A stretch of DNA of 64,000 nt, taken from assembly GCF_963678635.1 (NCBI RefSeq), contig NC_087070.1, forward strand, positions 21,311,461 through 21,375,460, written 5' to 3'. The notes under the pieces are model-generated. The model worked only from the letters and a program-made list of their open reading frames with translations, made no database searches and had not been told where the DNA came from. The DNA comes from Symsagittifera roscoffensis (Eukaryota > Xenacoelomorpha > Acoela > Convolutidae). Positions 34,281 to 42,985 of this stretch are shown in pieces (position 1 is the first letter of the stretch; each line of letters starts with the position of its first letter). The position numbers and the translations under genes were made by a program.

Positions 34281-34690
34281 TGGAACCTGATCTAAACTAC
34301 ATTTTATGATTGGATAAATTAGATATTTTACCACTGTAAAGTATTTAATATTAACCAATCATGATCCATCTAACTAACAACCCACTTATTTGTAAGTGCT
34401 GAAATTACTTGTAATTTCAGCACCAGAGAGATTTGAATTTAACTTAGAAATTAGTTGACTCTCCAAGAGAACTTCAGCAGCCGCAATAAACCAGTATACC
34501 CTAGATCTATTGAGCCTAGCAGAGACTAGTTAAACAACCTGAGACTAGATAGTATAAGAGTAAGATTAGGATCGGTATTAGACTAAGAAGTTGCACGAAT
34601 CTATCCGGCCGAAAATAAGATAGCGTGACGAGCAGACGGTGTACCCTATCCGAAATTACTCTATGAGTTAACCACCTCGGTCATAACTCA
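34281..34690 (+). repeat. 5' LTR of copy A (410 bp)
   Basis: It starts TGGAACCTGATC and ends CATAACTCA, the canonical TG...CA ends. It contains a 13-bp perfect hairpin at 34396-34423 (GTGCTGAAATTAC-TT-GTAATTTCAGCAC), AATAAA at 34485-34490 and TATAAGAG near 34550. TATAAGAG is also conserved in copy B and is the better TATA candidate, with transcription expected shortly after it. Confidence 0.95.
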
Positions 34691-34692
34691 TC

Positions 34693-34710
34693 TGGTGCGA
34701 CCATAAGTCT
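34693..34710 (+). other. Primer-binding site of copy A
   Basis: TGGTGCGACCATAAGTCT lies 2 nt after the 5' LTR. Similarity to copy B extends to AACAAGACCTT, with CTCGAA complementary to a tRNA T-loop TTCGAG. The first ten bases are identical in both copies. The cognate tRNA cannot be assigned from the sequence alone. Confidence 0.75.
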
Positions 34711-34779
34711 CGAACAAGACCTTAATAGCTTAGAATTAACCAAAAATAGAATAGAATTTAGACAAAACATTTTTAAAAA

Positions 34780-35013
34780 ATGTTACACGACGATAATTTA
34801 ATCGAAATGTCTCTACGACTCAATAGATCAAAGCCAATATTCCGAACGATAAGAGAACTACCCGGAATTGGAAGAATACCTCGAACCAGAGACGACATAC
34901 GACAAAGTAGAAACCTACCAAATAGTTATATGATAGTACGGCAAAAGCCAACACAAACTTTTATATTTAGAATCTTATTAGCAATGAATTTAGATTTTCA
35001 TTTGCAAACTTAA
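34780..35013 (+). CDS. Leader micro-ORF (77 aa) upstream of gag
   Basis: This small arginine-rich protein of unknown function is encoded 90 nt after the LTR. An inner Met (34810) aligns with the start of the copy B homologue at 1180-1383. About half the residues are shared, most clearly SKPIF.T..E.PGI.R.PR and FRIL.A.NL.FHL, and shared residues often use different codons. It has no signal peptide, membrane segment or known domain. Position before gag suggests a regulatory protein or a translated uORF that controls downstream translation; both are inference. Which ATG is used is uncertain. Confidence 0.6.
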   Translation: MLHDDNLIEMSLRLNRSKPIFRTIRELPGIGRIPRTRDDIRQSRNLPNSYMIVRQKPTQTFIFRILLAMNLDFHLQT

Positions 35014-35340
35014 ATCTTGAAGCCAATCTTCATAATCATTTCAGGCGCTAAACAAAATATTAAAATACAATAACGATTGATAAAAATATCTCAGATCGTT
35101 TTCCTAAAATTCTGCAGTATTATATAAAACATGTTTGGAAAATATTTATTGAAAATCAAAATAAAAATTAGTAGCATGACAATAAACTGTTAGTAATCAT
35201 AAAATCATCAGTTGTCTCAGCTTCATCACCTAAAACATAACAGCAATCATAAGCTCACTAATATCATTAAAACACTAAATCTTTTCTTAAACAAATTTAA
35301 ACCATTTTAAACTTAAATTCACTTAATTTTAAAATCAGAT

Positions 35341-35441
35341 CACCAAGGCTTATCCTTGGATCTTAATTCAATTTCTATTTAATTAAATTTAAACTTGATC
35401 ATCAAGGCCTATCCTTGGATCAAAAAGAACAATTTTGTTCT
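35341..35441 (+). other. Leader hairpins of copy A
   Basis: There are two CCAAGG/CCTTGG-type hairpins: CCAAGGCTTATCCTTGG (35343-35359) and ATCAAGGCCTATCCTTGGAT (35401-35420). They are followed directly by the palindrome AGAACAATTTTGTTCT (35426-35441). Copy B has the same modules at 696-852. A packaging/dimerisation role is inferred from leader position and conservation. Confidence 0.55.
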
Positions 35442-35741
35442 CCCCCACCCACTTAGCTAGTGTCTAACCACATCAAACGTCGATTCACTATCCAACCCTT
35501 TCAAAAAACCCAAGACTAATAGAAATTTTTGAACAAAACTAATCATTCAAATTAGGATAAACAGTGAAGAACTTCGGTTATTCATCCTTCACTTGAACCC
35601 TCCTCTTAGCAGACCCAGGATAAATCGTAGACTTAGTAAGTTTAAAATAGTATCTAACGAACTACTCGCGTTCTAATTATACCTGAACCTTGTGGATTGA
35701 TTTACTATTCTCCAACCCTTGAACACAATCACTACCCTTAA

Positions 35742-35760
35742 GTAAGATTAAGTAAGTTAA
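35742..35760 (+). promoter_or_regulatory. Candidate leader splice donors (GTAAGATT, GTAAGTTA)
   Basis: Two consensus-like 5' splice sites lie 10 nt apart about 180 nt before the first gag-region ORF. The first is conserved in copy B (390-381, minus). They could be joined to the acceptor at 45554 or others downstream to make env and accessory mRNAs. Confidence 0.45.
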
Positions 35761-35938
35761 CACCTTAGCTTATACTAGCCACGAGAAAGTAAAAAATCAT
35801 TCTTCGGAATCGATATACTTTTCTCTCCAACCCTGAACAAATAGACCCAGGTTAAGCTAACCAAAAAATCGTAAGGACTAACAATTTAAGAAAATAGAAA
35901 TCATCTAACAACTTTTTGCATCCATCATCCTAAACTTT

Positions 35939-36259
35939 ATGTCAATTAAAAATCTAGGAAACAAACAAACAATCGTTTTACACAACTGTGAAATAGATAA
36001 CAAAAAATACGACCTTGTAATCACACCTCACACACAAACAGTTGGATATATTAGAACAAAACGACAAACACTAAAAAGAAAAATAATAACTAAACAAAAA
36101 CAAATAACACGAAAAAGATTTTCCAAAAATAGAAACGCATTTTCAGAATCAGAAGCCAGCAATTTAGACGAACTTTATAAATTAAAAGAATCTATAGATA
36201 AAAATTGCCCCATTCACGATCAATTATATTTTTCCGACTCAGAAACAACTTCAAATTAA
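35939..36259 (+). CDS. Basic 106-aa ORF, possibly extended past an in-frame UAA
   Basis: Unknown protein. Residues 1-40 contain NKQTIVLHNCEIDNKKYDLV, followed by a very basic stretch (RTKRQTLKRKIITKQKQITR) and an acidic/serine tail (FSESEASNLDE, FSDSETTSN). The first part is conserved in copy B (182-1, minus), where it is frameshifted. After the UAA (36257-36259) the same frame stays open for 48 more codons, starting SKRGKRRIKKQYKHK, to a TGA at 36404-36406. The UAA may thus be a mutation or a readthrough site. The basic clusters look like nucleic-acid-binding or nuclear-targeting sequences (inference). Confidence 0.5.
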   Translation: MSIKNLGNKQTIVLHNCEIDNKKYDLVITPHTQTVGYIRTKRQTLKRKIITKQKQITRKRFSKNRNAFSESEASNLDELYKLKESIDKNCPIHDQLYFSDSETTSN

Positions 36260-36380
36260 TCAAAAAGAGGAAAAAGAAGAATAAAAAAGCAATATAAACA
36301 CAAACCAGTACATTTATATAATTGGAATCAACCAATTAGACACATCGATAATTACCTATTAACAGTCATTAAACGAAAAA

Positions 36381-38139
36381 ATGAGCCAAACACACACTCC
36401 AAGTGAAGATAGTCCAGATGATGACGATATCTTCCCCTTCCTCGTAGATGCACCTAATGATAGAGGACAGCATATACTTTGCAAGAATTTACTACTAAAT
36501 TTATTTGAACCCGGAATCAGCCCATGTAAAGCAGAGTTCCCAGATGTAAAGATCAAAAGACAAATTATTGATCACTATCTGGAAAAATATATGTAATTTG
36601 ACACAAAAATACGGAATCTACACCATAGAATTCAGCTCACCAAACCCGAATCACCGCAAATATGTAATTCAAACAGACGACCTTGATTTAGAATTTTCAA
36701 AAGTATTCTCAGAATACATAAAAAGCATACAATATCATAACTCACAAAGAGCAAACTCCATATTCACTAATGAAGTTTTTGCCATAATATATAGTTATAT
36801 CTCAATATTAGAGAACGAAATTCCAATCCCAAGTGTCTCACCGACAGAGACATCCAAACATATAAAGGTACGACATGAAATCACACTATTTTCAACTTTT
36901 CTACATATAATTAAAGAAAATTTCACTAAAGATGATGTTTCACAACATACAAAACATGACTTACAAAAAATTTTGGCATGGTTTATAATAGATTATTTCA
37001 CACATAGTATAGATTTAATTTCACAAGCAAGAAAAAATTTCAGACTTCAAAATTCAAACGATGATACCGCCATCACAGAACAGTCAGACTACGTTTGGAA
37101 CCCCGAATGGTCTCATTATGCATTTATAAATATCCCACAATCAATTGCAAGTCAAGCAATAAGTACAATATCTTATACCAGAGATTATGTAAGAGTAGTA
37201 CCATTAACCATTGATGCAACACCATTAAACTACAATACATTTCTACCAGATACGCGAAATAACAGCTTAAACTCGACCGTCATACACAATGAAAACCTTA
37301 ATGGAACTAGGAATCTCACTCAGCAAGATATTCAGACACCATCACACTTCATAAATGAAGAAATTGTACAAACAACAACAACTACACAACAAAGTATTTC
37401 ACCAATACGTCCAAATTTAACAACACCAAGAAACACAAACACTTCACTAGCACAGGTAACCTTACAATCAACCGTTAAACCTTCGGTTGCTCGAAAATAT
37501 TCACAAATGGATTATCAAACATATAGACCCATGACAATACCGTCAAAAACACGCAGAACGTTCACAAGAAACACTTTTGCGGAACACAATTATAATTACG
37601 CACATTCATCAAAAACAAACTATCCCCCACGAAAAAATAATCATAATCAGATAAGATCTCGATATTGGGATAACCCAATGGCAACAACCAACTCAGTAAA
37701 TTTTCAAACTAATTCACATCCTCCACAGGATCGTAGTGAAAATTACCCATTCCTTCAACAGAATAAAAATAAAAAGCAAGCATCTCATCAAACGGATTAT
37801 TTATCCTCTGATGATGATTATTTACAACCAGATATATTTGCACCATACACTCAAGAATATCGTGGACAAGGAGTGCAAAAACCATATACATATCATAGAA
37901 TTTTTTCTCCACACCCAACAGATACACAAAATCAACAACCAATACAAATGCAAAACCCAATTAATACACAATCTTTTCAACCAATTCAGCCACAAAACCC
38001 AATGATTACACACTCGTATCAACCAACACAAATGCAAAATGAAATACCACTTCCATATTACCTTCAGCAACACGAAATAACAAAAAATCAACTTTCAAAT
38101 TTTTCACAAATGAAAATGCCGCAGAATCATTACAAATGA
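36381..38139 (+). pseudogene. Pre-gag ORF (about 585 codons), frameshifted near its start
   Basis: The ATG at 36381 opens MSQTHTPSEDSPDDDDIFPF and 71 codons; near 36580-36596 the frame moves by one and a 523-codon frame (ATG at 36568) runs to a TGA at 38137-38139. The N-terminal 230 residues look globular (FSKVFSEYIKSIQYHNSQRA, ILAWFIIDYFTHSIDLISQA). The C-terminal half is low-complexity Q/N/P/T with three repeats of the type QPIQMQNPI. No domain is recognised. Its stop overlaps the gag ATG as ATGA. It could be a separate N-terminal structural (matrix-like) protein or an unrelated accessory protein. The single frameshift is the only visible lesion. Confidence 0.6.
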
Positions 38140-39500
38140 CAATGAATCCATACCTTATGGGTGGATCATCAATAACATCAAACAAACCATTAATGGTATT
38201 CACAGGAACAGACCCTGAATATTCTGTAGAAGATTATTTAAATGCAGTAACAGCACATTTAATTTTAAATATAGGACCTGAACCAATTAATACGCCACTA
38301 CATCAAAATTTGATACATCGACGCACAGCGTTGATACAGACAACCTTAGACGGCGCAGCCCAAAAATGGTTTTCAGTATTGCCTATAGAAATAAAATCAA
38401 ATTGGAAAAGATTTACACAAGAATTTTCAAAAATGTTTGACTCTGAAAGAAACAAACAACAACAAAGAGTTTTATGTAATGAAATTCGCAGATTACCAAA
38501 TGAAACCATCAAACAATTAGCAGTACGTATCGAAACACTAGTTCGAAAAGCATATTCATTAAATACACACGACTATAAAAACACAAAAATGACAGAAATC
38601 TTAATGATGACCTTAACACCTCAATTAAGGAAAATAGCAATAAAAAAGAGAGCATCCCATCCCTCCTCAATTCGAGAGCCCGATTTAGATTTTCGAAAAC
38701 TAGTAGACAAACTAGAGCAAGCGGAAATCACAATGAAACTTGAAGAAACAGAAAATCTGAAATTACAATATGTTATTCGAATTGAAACAAATACCACAAA
38801 TATCAACAATATACAGGAATCAGATACAGACCTCGTTGAAAAAATCACTGAAATACTCAATATTTATGAAAAACACCCAAACTTTACAGGCAAACCATCT
38901 TTCAAAAAATGGTGTAATTATTGCCGACGATACGGACATAGTATTTCTGAATGTAGACAAAAACAACAGGACAATCAAAACAAACCTCAAAAATATAAAG
39001 AACCGAATAAATCATTCTATCAGTACATGAAAAAAGATCAAAATCTACCGAACAAAAATGTATACAGCAACAACAGTTCAGGAAAACCACTTCCGAACAA
39101 TACCAATTACACGAGAACTCAATCACCATATAACTCAAGTTATAGAGGAAGATCACCAGAACGAAGAAATACACAAAATTCATCACAAAACCATTATAAT
39201 AGACCAAATAGTCGAAATAACTACTCCAGATCAAATTCAAATACAACACAATTTGTTTCTAGATCTAATTACCAATCAAGAAATAATTACTATCCAAACA
39301 ATCAATCACGAAACTCATCATACAATAGAAATAGAAACTACTCCAATAATCGAAATAGAAGTTATTCAAACAACCGAAACCAGAATTACCCGAACAATCG
39401 ATCAAGGAATAACTCATATAATAGATCAAACTATAACAGACCAAACAATAATTATCAAAACAGATCACGAAATAATTCACAAAATCGACATTCAAGTTAA
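38136..39500 (+). CDS. gag: Gag (capsid-nucleocapsid), 454 aa
   Basis: Residues ~20-200 carry the Ty3/gypsy Gag capsid pattern: LDGAAQKWFSVLPIEIKSNW, then FTQEFSKMFDSE and LPNETIKQLAVRIETLVRKA. A retroviral-type zinc knuckle follows: C260, C263, H268, C273 (CNYCRRYGHSISEC), for binding genomic RNA. The last 150 residues are almost pure Asn/Arg/Ser/Tyr. The ATG (38136) overlaps the TGA of the preceding ORF (ATGA), a layout used for termination-reinitiation. The UAA at 39498-39500 lies in the middle of the Asn/Arg-rich tract, which continues in the same frame into pol, so Gag and Pol are separated only by this codon. Confidence 0.85.
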   Translation: MTMNPYLMGGSSITSNKPLMVFTGTDPEYSVEDYLNAVTAHLILNIGPEPINTPLHQNLIHRRTALIQTTLDGAAQKWFSVLPIEIKSNWKRFTQEFSKMFDSERNKQQQRVLCNEIRRLPNETIKQLAVRIETLVRKAYSLNTHDYKNTKMTEILMMTLTPQLRKIAIKKRASHPSSIREPDLDFRKLVDKLEQAEITMKLEETENLKLQYVIRIETNTTNINNIQESDTDLVEKITEILNIYEKHPNFTGKPSFKKWCNYCRRYGHSISECRQKQQDNQNKPQKYKEPNKSFYQYMKKDQNLPNKNVYSNNSSGKPLPNNTNYTRTQSPYNSSYRGRSPERRNTQNSSQNHYNRPNSRNNYSRSNSNTTQFVSRSNYQSRNNYYPNNQSRNSSYNRNRNYSNNRNRSYSNNRNQNYPNNRSRNNSYNRSNYNRPNNNYQNRSRNNSQNRHSS

Positions 39501-41138
39501 AATAACCGTTATAGAAATTATTCCCAATCGCCACACAGGAATAATAACCATTATAATAATTCTAACAATCGCCACAGAAGTAGTACACCTAAACATCAAA
39601 GAAATATTAATCAAGTACAATCAAACCAAGAAACAACATCAGACCCCCCAGGTATTGATGACACAGGAAATAACGAACTACAACTAAATCAAATAAACTG
39701 TGAATCATCAGATTCAGAAAGTGATACAGAAAACACTATCTCCATCAATATTATATATGAACAACCTTTTTCATCACATATATATGAAAATCAATTAGAA
39801 CTCCTTCACAATTATTATATTGAACCCATCCATTCTAAACAAACGGCACAAGAAACTAACGAAATCAACACTACAAATCAATCCAATGAAAATGACAAAA
39901 CAAAATGCTTGAATACAAATCACATCTATCAAAATATACAAAAAGAACAACCCAAAGAAAAAATTTGGACAATACCATTTCTTTTAGAAAGCCCAAGAAA
40001 CAAAGAATTTCAACCACCAGATCTTGAAATTGATTTTTTAATTGATTCAGGAGCAGAATCAAACATAATAAACATTCCCACATGGAATGAGATAAAAACA
40101 TTACACCCAAAACTAACGCCTCTTGAAACCTCCAGTAAACTAGCAACATCACAAGGATCAACATTGGTAAACTATGGAAAAATTCAATTATTTCTTCTCC
40201 CCACAAGAACAATAGAGCAAAATAAAATTTTAAATAAACTATTTAAACAAATATTTCATATCACTGATATTAAACACAATATCATTGGAATACCAGTTAT
40301 CTCTAAATACATACCAACAATCAACATTTTGAATAGTAAAATACTAATCAAAGATAAATACACAAAAACAAAAGACACATCCCTATCATTTTTTCAAAGA
40401 TTAAATAAACAACCACCATTCTTTTCAAAATTTTATACGATATATAATCAACAAAGAAAACACCTGAAACCACTATCAGGAAACATATATAATTTTTCAA
40501 TAAAACAAGTTCACCAATATGATAAAAAACAAAATAAACAACAACTCTATATGTCAGATTTTGAATTCAAACCTATCCATAAGTTTTTCAAAATCACAAT
40601 CTCATCCATAAAATATTTGAAAAACTCGAATTCAGATATTATTTCTCTACATGTATACAACAATACACCCTATCAAGTAACATTACCTTTAGGACTGTTA
40701 GGCTATTGCGAAACCAACGCTACGATATCACCAGTACACGAAAAAGCATACCGCGTAAATAATATACTCCAATTATTAGATATTTGTCAATCCACAATTC
40801 TTAATGAAGAATTATCCATAAATAATATAATAAGTAATGAAAAAAGAAATACAGATTATTTCACAAAAACCCCATATTTCAAACCTACATTCAACATAAA
40901 TAACTATACAGAAAATCAACAGAAATTTTTAACAATGTTTAACTTCCAACATTCACAAATATCACAAGACGAATTTGATAAATTAGCCAAACAGCTAATA
41001 AGATATTCATCAGTCTATGCAACATCCAAATTTGATATTGGCAAAATCAGCTCATCACTACATCTGCCATTAAAACCTGACGCAGTTTTCAAAAACAAAG
41101 TGCAAGTAAAGTACCAATTCATTTACACGATAAAGTAA
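39501..41138 (+). pseudogene. pol: Pol, N-terminal part: protease and RT N-terminus
   Basis: It is in the same frame as gag with no stop other than the UAA at 39498. It opens with more Asn/Arg-rich sequence, then an acidic linker. From 39909 a protease core follows, LIDSGAES, with catalytic Asp at 40044-40046 (retropepsin D-S-G-A); ILNSKILI and related strands continue. A spacer includes NNTPYQVTLPLGLLGYCETN. The frame ends at a premature stop (41136-41138) caused by a frameshift near 41103-41110, just before the RT N-terminus resumes in another frame. Confidence 0.75.
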
Positions 41139-42691
41139 ACAGATTACTCGATATTTTAGAACAATACAAAATTATCTCACCGGTAAACAAAGAATAACAA
41201 CCAAAAGGTAACACATTTATCAACCCTGTTATCATCCTAGCAAAAGGAGAATCATTAAAAATAGTTCTAGACGCTAGATATCTCAATTCACTACTAGACG
41301 AATCAAAATGCAATTGGCCTATTGAACCAATACAAGTTATTTTAACAAAAATAAACGGAAAATACTTTACAACCGCAGATATGAATAGTGCATATAATCA
41401 AATGCCACTAGATAAACAATCGCGACGCTTAACACAATTTGTTATTGGAAATCAGCAATATGAATTCAACCGCCTATTCTATGGAATATCCATAGGACCA
41501 GCAGCATTTTCAGCTTTTATGAGCAAAATTTTTCGACCACTAATACTTAAGAAAAACGCAATCACCTATTTAGACGATGTTTTTATGCAATCACAGACAA
41601 AAGCAGAAATGTTTAAAGTTTTAGAACACTATCACAAAATACTTCAGAACGAAAATCTGATGGCCGCCCCCGATAAATCACACTTCTTTTTAACACGAGT
41701 TAAATTCTTAGGACATAATATAGAAAGAAAAACAATCACTCCATTAAAATCACGCATTGATGCTATTCAAAAGCTCCAACCACCAACAAACAAAAAGAAA
41801 ATCCAAGAATTCCTTGGAATGTTGTATTTTTTAAGCAAATATGTCTATAAAATGCAATTATACCTAAGACCATTCTATAATATACTTAGACAACAAAATA
41901 ATTTTGAATGGAACACAGAACATCAAGCACGATTTGAAGAAATTAAAAAACTCTTAATTGAACAAATTTCGAATACAATTCCAGATCCAAATCAACCATT
42001 CTATGCAATGTGCGATGCTTCGAATTTTGGCATCGGCGCAGCATTATTACAATCACACAATGGTATAAACAAAGTGAACCTTATATCAGCAAGTTCTCGA
42101 CTATTCACTCAAGCAGAGCTACGACTCTCAACTCTAATGAGAGAATGTACAGCCATAATATATACACTAACAGAATATGAATTTCTAATACTTGGATCAA
42201 AACATCCAACAGTTCTATTCACAGATCACAAACCAATCATTTTTCTCTTTACACAAAAATCTAATCCAAATCACCGAGTTTATAGATTTCAATTAATTCT
42301 AATGAAATTCCCAAACTTACATATAGTTTGGACAGCAGGAAAGAATCTTGCATTACCAGACGCTTTAAGTCGAAATACACCACCTGAATTACTTACATGT
42401 AAAACTACAGTTGAATTACCCAAAAATATAAAATTTTACCTTGCAGAAAACGAAACATCACCCCGACTAGAATGCAAATATGCAGTAAAAACTGACGTTG
42501 AACAATCACAGATAAACAATCTACAACACTTCCCACTTTATTTAGATTGCCAAAATAACCACTACGAAGTTGATCTACTTGGAACATCAACTTTCAAACC
42601 AATTCCATACTCACAATGGATAAAAAATAACACCCAACAAAAAAGAGTAAAACAACACCCGCATAAAAAAGACCTTTTTTCCATTAATTGA
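41108..42691 (+). pseudogene. pol: Pol, central part: reverse transcriptase and RNase H
   Basis: Frame shifted relative to the protease part; a UAA at 41195-41197 interrupts it before residue M at 41381. RT motifs are clear: FTTADMNSAYNQMPL (motif A), EFNRLFYGISIGPAAFSAFM (motif B), ITYLDDVFMQ (catalytic YxDD form YLDD), LGHNIERKTITPLKSRIDAI. The RNase H core follows: CDASNFGIGAALL, LMRECTAIIYTLTEYE, FTDHKPI, and the ALPDALSR end typical of Ty3/gypsy. It synthesises element cDNA and degrades the RNA template. The frame then slips near 42670-42680, in a T run, into the integrase linker. Confidence 0.85.
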
Positions 42692-42985
42692 AAAAGAAAA
42701 CCTAACTGATAAAATAAATTTATCAGGACCACAAACAAACGATTCAAAATACACAATAAATCAAGTTTTTGACCTCCATGACCCACTTGATACAATTCCT
42801 TTATCTAAATCAGAAATTGAAAACATTTTTCTCCCCCCAACGAATAAAGTCACAATTAATACTTTGAAACAATATCAAAATCTTGACCCAGTAATTAGAC
42901 AACTAAAATCATGGCACAAATATAAAACTAAACCCGTCAAGGCAGATACAACTATTTTAGGAAATAAAACACTCCTCAGATTTTT
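42662..42985 (+). pseudogene. Pol linker between RNase H and integrase
   Basis: This is an open stretch in a third frame (PLIEKENLTDKINLSG ... ILGNKTLLRFF), joining the RNase H frame and the integrase frame by a shift on each side (near 42675 and near 42986). It contains no recognised domain. Confidence 0.55.

Noticed and set aside
34485-34490. AATAAA in the 5' LTR as the element's polyadenylation signal
   Set aside because: It lies upstream of the conserved TATAAGAG box, the reverse of the usual U3-TATA-then-R-AATAAA order, so it cannot be assigned confidently.
36359-38203. Minus-strand frames of 65-89 codons opposite the pre-gag ORF
   Set aside because: Antisense shadows of an Asn/Gln/Thr-rich coding sequence; no independent support.
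39058-39687. 209-codon frame within gag/pol
   Set aside because: Shifted shadow of the Asn/Arg-rich Gag tract (repeats of AAT/AAC/AGA read in another frame as Ile/Thr-rich).
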